Assembly (NCBI RefSeq): GCF_038396675.1
Contig: NC_088920.1
Coordinates: 71,872,501 to 71,936,500 of the forward strand
Direction: 5' to 3'
Source: Hydra vulgaris
Taxonomy: Eukaryota; Cnidaria; Hydrozoa; Anthoathecata; Hydridae
Length of the DNA stretch: 64,000 nucleotides
Below, piece by piece: positions 11,999 to 25,438 of this stretch. Numbering within the stretch: the stretch's first letter is position 1; each line of letters opens with the position of its first letter. The translations under genes were made by a program, and so were the position numbers. The notes beneath the pieces are model-generated. The model searched no databases. It saw only the letters and a program-made list of their open reading frames with translations, and was not told the DNA's origin.

Positions 11999-12400
11999 AG
12001 CTTAATGTTTCAAGGGGAGACTGAAAATATTTGGGGAGACGAAGATATGATAGAAAGTTCTAAACATTATGACTTAAGTGAGAATCAAAAAGATCATCCA
12101 TGCTTTAACGAGATAGATAAAAAGGTCGTCAATAAATTTAAGGACGTGGCCGCCTCACCCAAGAATGTTTTACTTTACGGCCTAAAATGTATTCTGTTCG
12201 CAAAGCTTGAAGATATAACAAGAAAATAGCAAACGGGATTTGCAGGACTGTGAAGACAAAAGATCTTAAGCACGATTCATACAAAAATTACTTCGACGAG
12301 CAGATTGAACTAAAACACACACAAGTCAGAATTCAAAGTAAAGGACACCATATCGGTTTATCAGAATCAGCTTTCTAAAATTTATACCACGCATTTCTTT

Positions 12401-13689
12401 TTATTTAGTGTTTCTTTAAAGCAGCAAAATCACCTTTATAATCCATTTTATCCACAAGGATGCCCTTGTTTAAAAAAAGATTTCTTAGTTTTCTACTATT
12501 TCAGAAAGACATTTTGTTTAGTTGTCAATTCATTATTAACAGTGAGATATGTATACCTATCCCATGGGTGACCAGCTTTATGTAACGAAGTAACTATTTC
12601 TTTTTCTTTTTTTCACAGCTAAGTTGATAATAGAATAACCCTATTTGCAGTTTTTATTAAACAAAAATTTCACATTTTCTAATGACCCAATATGCAAAGT
12701 TTTTTGAAAAAGCTTTAATTTGCCAAGTATTATCAAATTTTTTGCTTAGAAGACAGTTCTGGTAAAGATACATACAACCTGGCTATAGCTAACTGCTTGG
12801 ATGAAGAAGCTTGGATCCAATAGAAGGAGATAACCTTTAAGCATTATTTTAACATTGCCAAGCTCTTCTTTTTGACAAGCAAATTGACAAATATTAACTC
12901 GAGTACCATTGCTTATGATATTGTTTTCTCTTGTAAGAGTTATATCTATCTTTTTACTAATCCAACAAACTTAAATTAAAAATCTACTACATTGTATATA
13001 CTGACAGGATGGTACAACCCGTGATCAACTTGCAAACACACTTCTTAAATTTAGTTGTAGCAGAATTTGAGAGGAGAGATGGTCTGTCGACTGCTTTTAA
13101 TGCAGCTCACCAAGCATGGCAAGTATCTGTAACTTATCGCTTTTTGGCTATGAATGCTGCTCTCATTGCTGTTCGACAGCTCGGTAATCAAACTGAAATA
13201 AACGTTGCCATTAACGCTTACTGAGCTGCTCTAGGAGTGAACGCTGATCATATTTTTGTATCCCCTCTTCCCTAAACCCTAGTTTAACTATATTGTTCCT
13301 GAGCTTCTTGCTTTTGCAAGAGAATTTTATCCTGTCGCTTTAAGCTTAGGAATTTATGTTCTCGCTACATCTATACTCAATTAGATAATTGCAACTATAT
13401 TGCTAACCGGCAAGCTATGTTCATTAAAAACCATATAAAAAATAAACACAAATTTTGCAAGTATGTAAGATCAGTTACTAATCTATAACCAAAATAAAGT
13501 CGTACAAAAAAAATAAAAATTTATAATACTTAAAAAATACTTAAAAACTAAAAATAAGTTTGTAGGATAATTTAAAGAAAATTTAAACTAAAGACCAGTT
13601 AATAAGATAGTTGTTAAAACAGGGAATAAAAAGTTAAAAATTCAAAAAAATATTAAAATAAAAATAAAAAAAGAATCTAAAAAAGAATT
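12401..13689. other. AT-rich DNA with one small unassigned open frame
   Basis: An open frame at 13009-13224 (plus) would encode 71 residues containing AEFERRDGLSTAFNAAHQAW and AALIAVRQLGNQ. Its codon use is less AT-biased than the surroundings, and readable sequence (GVNADHIFVSPLP) continues past the stop. This suggests an old coding fragment, possibly from the Polinton upstream. I do not recognise it. The rest shows only AT-rich sequence. Confidence 0.3.
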
Positions 13690-16600
13690 TAGTTCATTAA
13701 CATCGTTAAGAAGTTTTTGTTTGAGTTCTTGTTTGATTAGAGTAAGTTCTTGTTTGATTAGAGTAAGAACAATTTTTCAGCTGGTTATTTAATAAACCGT
13801 TCAATAATTTAGGACCTCTGATGGCAATAGAAAATTTAGTAACCAAATAGTGCATTTTAGGTTGCTCGAAATTATAATTTGAAAATCTTGTAGGGTGCAC
13901 GTGATTAATTTTATTGAAAAGTGTATTAAATATTACAGGAGTTACTTTATTATGAAGATTGAACATAAATATAAAAATTGATATAATTCTGACAGCATGT
14001 TTTTGTCTACTAAGCAATTTTTTAACTTTATTTACATTAGAGCTGCACCATGAATATTTGCATAGTTTATATAATAATGTGTGAGGGAGAAATATAAGAT
14101 TTTTAATCAGTTTTGGTTTAATAATTGCTTAGCTTTGTATAGAATGCCAATATTTTTTGTAATTTTATCTTCTATCGTTCTTATGTGTTCTCTCCATGTC
14201 AGGTTTTTGTCAAGTATCACTCCTAATGATTACTCTCAAAGTATTTTAGAGTTGCCAATATAAAGATCAAGAAGTTTTAATGGAATATTTTCTTTATCGT
14301 CAAGTATCACTCCTAATGATTACTCTCAAAGTATTTTAATGTTGCCAATATAAAGATCAAGAAGTTTTAATGGAATATTTTCTTTATCGTCAAGTATCAC
14401 TCCTAATGATTACTCTCAAAGTATTTTAAAGTTGCCAATATAAAGATCAAGAAGTTTTAATGGAATATTTTCTTTATCGTCAAGTATCACTCCTAATGAT
14501 TACTCTCAAAGTATTTTAAAGTTGCCAATATAAAGATCAAGAAGTTTTAATGGAATATTTTCTTTATCGTCAAGTATCACTCCTAATGATTACTCTCAAA
14601 GTATTTTAAAGTTGCCAATATAAAGATCAAGAAGTTTTAATGGAATATTTTCTTTATCGTCAAGTATCACTCCTAATGATTACTCTCAAAGTATTTTAAA
14701 GTTGCCAATATAAAGATCAAGAAGTTTTAATGGAATATTTTCTTTATCGTCAAGTATCACTCCTAATGATTACTCTCAAAGTATTTTAAAGTTGCCAATA
14801 TAAAGATCAAGAAGTTTTAATGGAATATTTTCTTTATCGTCAAGTATCACTCCTAATGATTACTCTCAAAGTATTTTAAAGTTGCCGATATAAAGATCAA
14901 GAAGTTTTAATGGAATATTTTCTTTATCGTCAAGTATCACTCCTAATGATTACTCTCAAAGTATTTTAAAGTTGCCAATATAAAGATCAAGAAGTTTTAA
15001 TGGAATATTTTTTTTATCGTGAATCCTATGAAAAAAAGTATACTATAAAGTATTATAAGTATTTAAATTTAAGGGCAATTTTTTTTGCCTTAAACCATTC
15101 CGCTAGATTTAAAAAATCCCTGTTTACTATTTTAAAAGGTTGACATCTCCATTAGAATAAAATAAATTCGTGTCATCTGCAAGTAATTCTGTTTTTCATA
15201 AAATCAATTTTTCCTTCTTCGTGTGCTATGTATTGTTTTCTATTGTAGAGATAACTTTTGAGCCGTTCTAAATATGTGCTTTTAATTACATAACTTTCTA
15301 CATAAACATAAGTTTTTTTTATAAGAATGCTATGGTCTACTGTATCAAAGGCTTTGCTAAAATCTATAAAAACTCCGAAGAAACTTAGCTGAAATCCAAA
15401 CTGTTTGTTATTCGGTTTACATAATTCGCTCTAAGATTTTCGAGAAACATGGAAGAATTGAAATTGGTCTGTAATTTTTAGATTTACAAATGTGTCCTGA
15501 TTTTAAAATAGGTATGACTCTCGCAATTTTAAGCTTCTCGGGATAAATACCTAGTTTTAAAGATAGATTAAAAATATGTAAAAGAGGGATTGTTAAGTAT
15601 TTTATCGATTTTTTAATTACATTTCTACTAATATTATCATACCCCACACTTTTGTATAGTTTTAAAAGATATACTGCATCTAAGAGTTCCTTTTCAGTAA
15701 TTTCATAATTATCCATCTTAGAGGTCTTATTAAGAGTAAAATATGACTCAAAATTTACTTTAGTAGTTTCTATTTTCGACGCTAAAGTGGAACCTACACT
15801 GACAAAATAAGACTATTTCCATCTGTTTGTTTCCTGCCAAATACTTCCTTAATTATGTTCCAAGTATTTTTTGGATCATTTTTATGTTTTATTAAATGCT
15901 CGGTATAGTAATATTTCTTTGACTTTTTTAATAACCATCTCAAAAACACGTTTATAATTTTTGTAATTAGTTTCATTATTGAAAGTTTTTTTTTTTGGAA
16001 AACATTAAATAGTCGTTGCCTTTTTTTTTTTGACGACTTTATAATTCTAGGCGTTATCCTAGGGTTTAATAATGTTTTTTTTTCCCACACATTATGACTC
16101 TATATGAAAAGCCATATTGTAAAGTTGTTGAAATTTATAAATAAATTATCTGTGTGTTCAATATCAAGGAGGTCATCCCAATTTAAATCCGATAAAAGAG
16201 TATTGAAATTTTTCGTGGATTTTTCATTTATTCTTCTTTTTACGTATTTTTTTTAATTTTTTATGCATAAATGTTATCACTTTTTTGTGAGATAAGAAAT
16301 ACAAAGAAGTGATATGAAATGTTGCATTTAAATATTCCTGTTTTTAATTTTGGTTTGAATTCATTGGTGACTATTTTATCTATAACTGTTGTGCTTTTTC
16401 TAATTATTCTTATGGGTTTTATAATTAGTGAATATAGTCTTTCTGATATATGACGTTTAAAAAATTATTTATATTTGTTTTAAATGACGCATGTTCAGGT
16501 CAAGGTTAAAATCACCTACAAAATAAATGCTTTTAATTTTGCTTAATTTATTTTTAATTATTTTTTAATATTATTTTCGAATTGTTTTCTTGAGCCGGAA

Positions 16601-17148
16601 GATGGTTTGTGTAAAACGCGGATGATAATGTTTTTTGTGTATTTATTTATTATTCCCATTCATAGTGGTTCACAATCATTTGTGGTTGAGCTCAAATCTT
16701 TTTTTACCTTGTATAATAAAGAATTACTTATAAATATAAACAAAACCCCTTCCTTTATTCCCAGATCCTCTAAATTGATGAATCAATTTTTTTATTTGGT
16801 AGCTGAAAATTTATACTTGTCTCGATATATTCATCATTACACCATGTCTCGCTGAGACTAATAATTTTAAAATTAAATTGAACCTCGCATAAAAATTGTT
16901 TAAATAATAATTCAAACTTTTTTGAAAAAACTCCTAATATTTAAATGCAAAATTAAAAATGAATTTGCATCTAGTCCTTGCATTATGTTTTCAGTTTTAG
17001 GGTGATAATATAAAGTATTAATATTTTGAAATACTTTGTTATTACTAAAAAAATTGATTTCTGGGTCAGAATGCTTATCTAGAAATATCCTATTTTTATT
17101 TTGTAATGAATTAAATTTTGAGTTAAGTATAACATTGACTTCATTCAT
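13690..17148 (-). mobile_element. LINE (non-LTR retrotransposon) copy A, degraded
   Basis: Read on the minus strand, the element carries an AP-type endonuclease then a reverse transcriptase. The endonuclease segment includes SFLILHLNIRS (about 16930) and SETWCND (about 16850). A pre-RT basic region follows at 15794-16090. RT palm/finger motifs are SVGYDNISRNVIKKS, KIARVIPILKSG and NYRPISILPCFSKILE (15417-15716). FIDFSKAFDTVDH is motif A, then the usual motif B block is deleted, and LADDTNLF is the catalytic motif C. SLGVILDKNLTWREHIRTIE is the thumb region, and a C-terminal piece at 13706-14017 ends SRGPKLLNG-type. Frameshifts, the motif B deletion and a minisatellite show it is dead. It is probably of the CR1/L2/Jockey group; the clade is uncertain. 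Confidence 0.85.
14211..15020. repeat. Nine-copy 90-bp minisatellite inside the LINE RT gene
   Basis: Units begin CAAGTATCACTCCTAATGAT at 14211 and then every 90 bp to 14931. Copies differ by only one or two bases (for example GTTGCCGATA in the eighth), so the array is young. On the minus strand each unit encodes part of the RT thumb region (KENIPLKLLDLYIGNFKIL ... SLGVILD). It is exactly 30 codons long, so expansion kept the frame, although each unit holds stops. Confidence 0.97.
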
Positions 17149-17614
17149 AAGTAGGGTATTTTTTATATACTGTTAAATTAATATTTTTCTGAAAAAGAAA
17201 AAAAAATTATGATAAGAAAAAAAATTATGCACTCGATTTAATTTTCCTAAATTCTCTAACTATATGTTTATCACATTTTATAGAAGAGTAATTACCATTT
17301 TTTCAATGTTTCTTCATTTAATCTTGGAGTTTTTTCCTTATGACTTCTTAGAGTATATAATAACTAAGCCCCATATAATAACTAAAATCAAATAGATACA
17401 CCTTTAAAACAGTTAAAAAAAGTTCTTAAAAATAATAGTTATTTAAAAAAAAGCTAAAAAACTAACATAAATGTCCAAATAATATATACAAAACTGTGAT
17501 TCACAGTAGAAGCATAAGTCTAAATTATCTGTTCCGCATAAAAAGTGGTACCAAGATGTATATTTAATTAGAACGTTACGCTGCTCGCTTGCATTTAACG
17601 CTGCTAAGGTTTTA
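17149..17614. other. Left flank of the Harbinger element
   Basis: AT-rich DNA, then a stretch with GCTGC words (AACGCTGCTAAGG) that continues on the other side of the element after 21336. No gene was seen. Confidence 0.5.
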
Positions 17615-17964
17615 AGGCGGCTTTCCACGGAGCGAATTAATTCGCGCGAAGCGAATATTTTCGCCAAGAATAACTCTGCGCATGCGCACAAAGATTTTTT
17701 TTATCGCTAGACGAAAAATTTCTCTTCGCAAAATAGTTGGATCGACTTCTACTTTTTTTGTAGCAAATTTTTTCGCTTGAAGAAAGGGCCAATCAGAACC
17801 TTTGAAATAAGCAAAATGGCACATTCGGCATGTAAAAAAACAAACACAACAAAATTATAATTGCCGACAATAGTAACGCGTTTATTCAGTGGTTTAAAGA
17901 AAGAAATGTAAATGTTGATTTATTGGAAACTTTATTAAATGTTTCTCAAAATGAAGCTGCAATC

Positions 17965-18735
17965 ATGAATGAAGAAGTAGTTGGTGAAGTAGACGAAAAT
18001 AAAGAGAATGAAAGCGATAATTGTATGGCTGTTGAATTCGATATAGATAATTTTCTAGAAGCTGTTCGTGAGCTTCCAAGCTTATGGGATGTTAATCATC
18101 GCACATACAAAGACAGATTAGTGAAATTAAATTCGTGGAAAAAACTTGCATTGAAATTTTGTAAAGATGAGGACTTCCTTCAGAAAAAGTTAAAAAATCT
18201 GAAAGACACACTAAAAAAATGTTTAGATAAACGTAACCGTATGACTAGATCAGGAGCAGCAGCCTCAAACTTACCAAAATGTAAGTTTTTTGATCAAATG
18301 TCATTTTTACATGAAAAAAGTGCGAACAAACCAACGGATTCTAATGTAGATGTTGTTCCAGATTTTGCTTCACCGTCATTCCACTCACAGTGTGGTATTT
18401 TACCATTAAGTCCAAGTGTCAGTAGTTGTAGCAGTGAATTAATTATAACTGAAAATCGAAAAAGATTAAGCTGTACAATACCATCCATTCCAAAAAAAGC
18501 ACGGATCAAAAATCAAAATGATGAGTCATTGTCACAATTGTCACAATCATTAGTAGAGTGTGACAAGATGATAAAAAAGTCAATGGAAGATGTCGAGGAA
18601 GATGAAACAACCCTATTTTGTCGAAGCCTTATTCCAATGATGAAAGAACTCCCAATAAAAGAAAACAGACGGGCCATGATAAAGATAAGAACGCTTCTTT
18701 TCAACATGAAGTATGGCGAGCATGAAGAAATTTAG
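17965..18735 (+). CDS. Harbinger accessory protein, MADF plus BESS-like
   Basis: A 256-residue protein if read from the first in-frame ATG at 17965; the frame is open upstream to 17836 without an ATG. Residues about 29-93 form a MADF (Myb/SANT-like, Adf-1 type) DNA-binding domain: [18 protein letters not shown], then SWKKLA and [16 protein letters not shown] Ser/Pro-rich linker holds a basic patch (PKKARIKNQ). Residues about 213-256 ([33 protein letters not shown]) look like a BESS motif for protein contacts. In Harbinger elements such a partner helps bring the transposase to the ends and into the nucleus. No stops or shifts were seen, so this gene may be intact. Confidence 0.85.
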   Translation: MNEEVVGEVDENKENESDNCMAVEFDIDNFLEAVRELPSLWDVNHRTYKDRLVKLNSWKKLALKFCKDEDFLQKKLKNLKDTLKKCLDKRNRMTRSGAAASNLPKCKFFDQMSFLHEKSANKPTDSNVDVVPDFASPSFHSQCGILPLSPSVSSCSSELIITENRKRLSCTIPSIPKKARIKNQNDESLSQLSQSLVECDKMIKKSMEDVEEDETTLFCRSLIPMMKELPIKENRRAMIKIRTLLFNMKYGEHEEI

Positions 18736-18750
18736 AGTAAATTATAATAT

Positions 18751-19447
<697 letters not shown>

Positions 19448-19921
19448 TATTATATTATAACTTACTCTAAAAATCTTTTTATCATATCAGTTGTTAACAT
19501 TACTAACTTTGTCTTAATAAAATATCAGAATATAAAGTGTCGTAATGTTTTGACAAATAGTTGATAGCAACTACCCTTAAACTACATGGTTTACTATGGA
19601 GACTTTTTACCTTAAATTTATTTTTTTAAATCTACTTATGTATTTTATATTTGCTTTTCACCTAAATGTTTTTAAATCTACTTTTATATATTTTATATTT
19701 GCTAATGCCTTATTTTTATCTGTGTTACAGATACAAATAAAATAAATTATACGTAATAACATTCAAATGAATTTCTAAATGTTTATCAAGAGTATTAACA
19801 TATATATTTAAATCCAGAAACTTTATGGAAATTATAGAAATTTACAGAAATTCTAGAACGCTTTAGAACTTTTTAAAAAAAATAAGAATTGACTTGTTAA
19901 CAGTTTTTTAAAGCGATTTCT

Positions 19922-21207
19922 TTATGATTTTCTATTTACTAAGTCTAATTGCCATTCGAGTTCACCTTCTGGTGAATTGAAGTATTCTTTAAAGTCATCT
20001 CTAACTTGCTTTGCATCTTTTGAGTAGTTGTTAGAACCTGATGACAGTGGTTGCAGTGCAGCAGAACATGAATTATCTTGCCTCCAATCACCTGGTCTAA
20101 ACCCAGCAGGACCGTCGATATCAGTGTAATTTGTGGGGCAGTAGAGATAATTGTTTGCTGACCTTTTTTTCATTAGAAAGTTGTGTAAGGCTACAATCGC
20201 TTGTGTAATTAAAATAACTTTTTCGAGATTAGCAATAATTGGTCTGCGAAAAATTCGAAAACGTGATGTAGCAATACCAAATGTATTTTCTATAACCCTT
20301 CTGGCTCTTGAAAGTCTGTAATTAAATATTTTTTGTTTTAAAAGAATGTTTTGATTGGGATATGGTTTCATCATGTGCCTTTTTAAACCAAAAGCATCGT
20401 CAGCACTAAAACGTGCGGTAGTATTTTATCTGAGTTACCAATTTTTTCTGGATCAGGAATATTCAATTTATTATTTTCAATTGCATAACCAAGACTGCAG
20501 TTATTAAAAACACTACCATCACTCTGCCTTCCAGAGTCACCAATGTCTACCATAGTAAATTCGTATTTAGCATTACAAACAGCTAGAAGAACTATGCTAT
20601 GCGTTTTCTTATAGTTAAAATACTCTGATCCGCTATTATGAGGAGCTTGCATAACAATGTGCTTGCCATCTATTGCACCTATAGCATGCGGAAAATTCCA
20701 CATATTTTCAAATTCTTTTGCAATTGTTTTCCATTCTTGTTTTTCTAATGGAACGTGTAGATAGTTTCTCTCTTTCAATGAACTCCAAATAGCAGCACAC
20801 GTTTCACTAATAATCCTACTGATAGTAGAAGCGCTGATTCTGTAACTTGCAGCAATAGTACACTGAGCATCAACTGTTACAAGGAATCTAAGTGTTACGG
20901 CCAACCTTTCACTAGGACTAACAGGGTCTCTCATGGTAGTTCTCTGTTTTACAATGACAGGTGCTACGAACGAAAGCAACTCTTCGTAAGTTGTTGGAGA
21001 CATACGAAAATACTTAAAAAAATATTCCTGGTCGTGTAAACGTAAATCCTGTACTAACAAATGAAACTCTCCTTTCTGTAGGCGTTCGGCATAAACTTTT
21101 CTTACCCAAAATCGTTTTTTATTCTTTTCTTTTTCTCTTTTCATTTGCATCATATTTAAAATAATTAATTTTCTTCGAACTAACAACAATCTTCTTTTCA
21201 TCAACAT
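19922..21207 (-). pseudogene. Harbinger DDE transposase, one frameshift
   Basis: About 428 residues from the first ATG (21207), close to the family's usual length. The N-terminal basic segment is followed by an HTH-like region (CTIAASYRISASTISRIISE). The DDE nuclease domain carries FPHAIGAIDGKHI (first Asp), VDIGDSGRQSDGSVF, then ADDAFGL (second Asp) and RRVIENTFG (Glu). The frame shifts once at the AAAA run at 20408-20411. Restoring the reading needs one extra base in that run, and the sequence on both sides is otherwise uninterrupted. A sequencing or assembly error in the homopolymer is a real alternative to a mutation. It would excise and insert the element with the MADF protein. Confidence 0.88.
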
Positions 21208-21336
21208 GTTTTCCAAAAAGCGCGCTAAAAGTTACGCTAAATTTACGTGGAAATTAAAATTCTGGTTCAGCGAAAAATTAGACACGAATTAATTCGCTTC
21301 ACGCGAATTAATTCGCTCCGTGGAAAGCCGCCTTTA

Positions 21337-23458
21337 CGCTGCTAACGCTGCTAACATTTTACGTGCGAAAAGACGTTTTGCCTTCGCGTTCAGCAGTTTT
21401 ACGTTATGCGAAAACATATTTTTTGGAATAATAATGTTTTGAATATTTTTTGAACAAATTTTGAATTTTTGGAATATTTATCTTCGATGTCGTTTATATG
21501 ACGTTTTATTCAGAAGATATTTGGTCGTAACTAAAAGCATTTAACCGCAATTGTAAACTAATTGATTTTTAGTTAGAAAAAAAGAAGTTTGTTTAATAAT
21601 TTTTTTTTTTTATTAAAAATGAATTCCAGAAAATAAAGTGTTTTAAGTTTAAACTTTTCATCATATTTAATTAAAAAATACATAAAAAAAGTACACATGA
21701 TTAATTTAAATTATTTAAGTTAATCATAAGTACTTTTTTGATTAAAGTATTGTCTGATCATCGATTGGCAAAACCCAGGGCCGAATTCACGGGTAGTGTG
21801 AGAAGGGGGTTGTCGCCCTTCCGGCAAACCTATCCTCCTTAAGTAGAGGGAATAGTCGACAATAGACTTTGAAAATTATGAAATAAATAACTTTTTTGTG
21901 TCAAAGTTGCTTTTTAAAAGTTTTTCTATTATCAATAATTTTTTTAGACTGATCGTAGAAAGAACGTCGATTAGAAATGTTGAACAAGATTATGAGTAAT
22001 TGACGAATATTTGACCAAAGTCAAGTTCTTTAAAAGTAGTATGAAATTGTAGTTATAAATAAATAAAACTTGTAACAACAATTAGGAAGAAACAAAATAA
22101 AAACAAATCTTTTATTACTTTTAATTTCAATCAAAAATGGCGTGAAAATGATGAAAATTAATATCCGTCTGAGATTGCAAATTTTGTGGCGTGAAAATGA
22201 CTGAAAATTTGTATCCGGGGCAGATTGCAAATGATTGACCAGATTTGGTTACTTAAGTACTTAAACTCAAATTACCTCTTTAATGATATTTATAAAAATT
22301 TATGTAAAATATAATATTTATAACAAATACGTTACGAAAAAAACGATACTATTTAGCATATTATTTTTTTCTTGTGTATAAAAATGTTTTCCCTGAATTC
22401 ACGATGATTTTATGGATCTTTCTTTGGTAACAGGAACTGTAACATTGCTCACAACTAAAATGTTACTTAGTTAATGACTATCGGATAAGAAAGTTTCATA
22501 CGTGGCCTCATTTAGAAATAAAAATTAAAGACACATGTGGTTGCAATATTTATAATTTAAAGTAAAATAATTATTACACTTAGTAAGGTTGGCTTTCGTT
22601 TAATGCGCCTTTAACTTGTTTTCTAGAATTGCTTTAAAAAAAAGGAAATGGCGACTTAATTTTAATAATGCTCATGATAGGTACTTGTTATTTCCTAAGG
22701 GGTTTTATGTTTACAATGGCTTTCAACAAAATTAAACTTTTTTTAAATTTATCAAATTATCATTATTTATCAAATGGATAACATTGTGAATAAAAACACT
22801 TAAAAAACTTTTAAAAAATGGAATCTTTCAGAAATTTTTTGTACAGAAACTGCTGAAGAGAATGGAATTAAGTATGTTGCAAAAATCTTCTGTAATATAT
22901 CTGCGCTTTATCAAGATAATATCTTGACCAATACCAAAGGAATAATAAGAACATCCGCATTTCATTATATAAATGGGACATGTGACATTAAAAAAGATAA
23001 CGTTTCTCGGAATTTCACACAGAAATGCGATCTAATTTTCAAATGACCTAAAGGAAAATAAAGAAGCAAAAGCAAACGACCAAGATCAACAGGTTAATAG
23101 TCAGCATAAACCAAAACTAAAGTGTACTATATTACAGTTTATTTTTGGTTTATTAATAAAGCAAATAATAGATTTTTAAAACGTTCAAGGAAAAATAATT
23201 ATAATCTATTTTAAATACGAGTTTAAATTTTGTTTGTAACTTTTGTTTTACTGTTAAAACTGTAAAAAGTTAAATAATAGAAAGAAAAAATTGTCTTAAT
23301 GACGTATAATAATAATAAATAAAAAATTGTCTTAACGCGGTTTGAAAATAACAATGCGGAACTTGAAATTGCTATTGTGACGCAATTCAACCTTTAACGA
23401 TATAAATATGTCAGCTAAACCAAGTTACTTTAAAATGCATTAAGCGTTTTCGTTACGC
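21337..23458. other. AT-rich flank with a possible decayed coding fragment
   Basis: The first 90 bases continue the GCTGCTAACGCTGCTAAC target repeat. Around 22832-23045 the plus strand is open and reads SEIFCTETAEENGIKYVAK then LTNTKGIIRTSAFHYING. This resembles a coding remnant, but I cannot assign it to a family. The rest holds small repeats only. Confidence 0.35.
22138..22234. repeat. Two tandem copies of a 48-bp unit
   Basis: TGGCGTGAAAATGATGAAAA at 22138 and TGGCGTGAAAATGACTGAAA at about 22187, each followed by a TATCCG...AGATTGCAAA segment. Confidence 0.8.
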
Positions 23459-23508
23459 AGTGAAATGCCTATTACAAGGCCTTAGTGAAATGCCTATTAC
23501 AAGGCCTA
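23459..23508. repeat. Perfect 25-bp tandem duplication
   Basis: AGTGAAATGCCTATTACAAG, with the following GGCCT, occurs twice in direct succession. Confidence 0.9.
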
Positions 23509-23567
23509 TTTAATACATTGTGTCTGTCCAATCATCGAATGGTGGCACATTTTATGCATAAAAGCAT

Positions 23568-23850
23568 TTCGTCGCATGAGAATTATAGGGTTCTATCTGC
23601 ATTTTTTTATGTTGTTAGAACTTAACTTTCGATATTTAATTTTAAAATGTTTTAATGCTATTATTCTGTATAGTTATAAATTACAAGTCGTTTATGTTAC
23701 TATGGTTTCATTATTAAAAATATATTATTATTCATAATATTTTTAAAGTTGTTTGTTTTTATTATTAATTATCAATTAAAACTTGAATTGTTAGATTCTT
23801 TTAACATAAAAAAATTCAGTTAGAACCCTATAATTCTCATGCGACGATTT
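23568..23850. repeat. Inverted copies of the pogo transposase C-terminal end
   Basis: The plus strand at 23571-23625 and the minus strand at 23845-23793 share TCGTCGCATGAGAATTATAG and the following bases. Each reads SSHENYRVL then an FFYV-type end and a stop. The minus copy belongs to the pogo pseudogene. The plus copy is a second, opposed terminus about 170 bp away. Confidence 0.75.
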
Positions 23851-25438
23851 GTTCCATAAAGTTGTATCAGTAATACATTCGGAGGCAGAAAGCATATTTT
23901 TCTTTCTTGTCTTTGGTTTCTTATATTCATTCAGTTTTTTTTTCTGCTTTTCAGGCTTTACTTTTTTTGTCCTCAAATTTGTTGTTTTCATTTTTCCTAT
24001 CGAGTGCATCATTTGTTTTTTGCATTATGGCTGCTTGTTGCTTTTCTTTTACATTGTTTTCATGCTCTTCTAGTCGCTTCTTGAAAGGTGATGAAGTAAG
24101 ATTTTCAGCGGACTCTCTGGTGTTTTCTCAAGCAGTAGAACTACATCATTTAATTGTGTTATTTCTTTTGTAATAAAACCCTTCAATTTTGCAGCGGCAT
24201 TTGTTGTGCTCAAAACAACTGGTGACTGTATTAGTGCAACAAGAGGACAAATCAGACAAAACAAGTGGTTGCTGACAGATTTCCAAAGGCTTAGCCTCAT
24301 TAGTAAGCAAAGCTGCATCATAGGCTTCATCATTAAAAGTAAACTCATTTATTGTATATAAACCAGAGCATCTAAACCCATTGATTGCTTTGTCAATGTT
24401 AACAGTAAAATTATGGACAGTTGCAAAAATACCCATCATGTCAAAAAATGAAGTTCTACGCCTCTGATTGGATAACATCCAACTTCTGTAATGTAGCTAA
24501 CTTTTATTGGTTTAAAAAATGTACGATCTAAAGGTTGCATCTTGTGTGTACTATGAGGTGGAAGAGTTATGAGATGAACGCCATTGTCGCAACATAAGTT
24601 AATGGCCTCAAGTGTTTTGTAAATATGATGACCATCAAGTAAAATTAATTACTCATTAATTTTAGATGCATTAGTCACAGCTACAAAATGTTTAAACATT
24701 TAATGAATATAGATGAATCAGTCCGTACCATTGGAGTCTCCAGTCACCAACTGGAGCTAACTCTAATAATTGAACCTGGGGTGCATCAACGGCCAACCTA
24801 TCTGTCATTTTCTTACGGTGAAGTAAAAACAATGGTGGAACATAAGCACCACTGGCACTCATTGCACACACAACTGTTACAGTACAACTGTCACCTCTTT
24901 TTCCACTAGTTATTTTTGAAACTTGTTGTTTCCCTTTTTTGCAATTATTTTTCCTGGCTTATGGACATAAGTAATTCCAGTTTCACCCATATTCCAAAGC
25001 TGTTTGTCTGAAAACTTATGTTCCTCAAATAAGGATTTGTATATTGAAAAAAAATTGCATTAGTTTTGGCTTATTGAAGCCAGCAGCTCTGCTTACACTG
25101 GTGGCTTATGGTGTTTGAATAGAAAGTTGTGCATTGCGAGACATGAGTTCTCTCACCCAATCCGATCCGGCCATTTTTGAGTTGTAATTGAAAGGATTAT
25201 CAATGCCCATTTGTGTTGCAAAATCATATGCTACACGACGCACATCTATTGTTGTCAAGCCAAATAATGCTCTTTCCATAATCTGAACTTGCATAACAAT
25301 ATTTAATTCAAATTCTTTACTTAAAACAGGAGATTTTCCACTCAGAGACAGACCACCAACTACCTTTACTTTTCCGTCACGATGACGTTGTAATATTTTT
25401 TAGTTAATACTAAAGTCTGATGCAACATTTGTCAGACT

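Larger units (their letters stand above)
9828..12400 (+). pseudogene. Polinton/Maverick-type DNA polymerase B, shattered
   Basis: Protein-primed family B polymerase of the Polinton type, normally over 1000 residues, replicates the element's linear DNA. Its pieces occur in the right order but in several frames. First is an exonuclease-region segment ending PYIIYAEFEALNVLV, where the usual catalytic Asp of YADFEA is Glu. A gap filled by other repeats spans about 9985-10690. Then ICSKNFGNDIVRDRCHITWK (10879-10938) carries a zinc-knuckle-like Cys/His group. SDYHDIYLKTDVKLLADVFE, the YYGLDLAHYYSAP region and DANNLYGWAM (polymerase motif A) follow. A C-terminal piece after a TA tract carries SENQKDHPCFNE. 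Stops, frameshifts and microsatellite replacement of the core make it non-functional. Confidence 0.8.

Noticed and set aside
14211..15020. CRISPR-like array
   Set aside because: The 90-bp units are contiguous with no unique spacers and encode part of the LINE RT, so this is a minisatellite.
17443..17824. Minus-strand frames of 70-82 codons
   Set aside because: They cross the Harbinger terminus and inverted repeat, so they cannot be a gene of either side.
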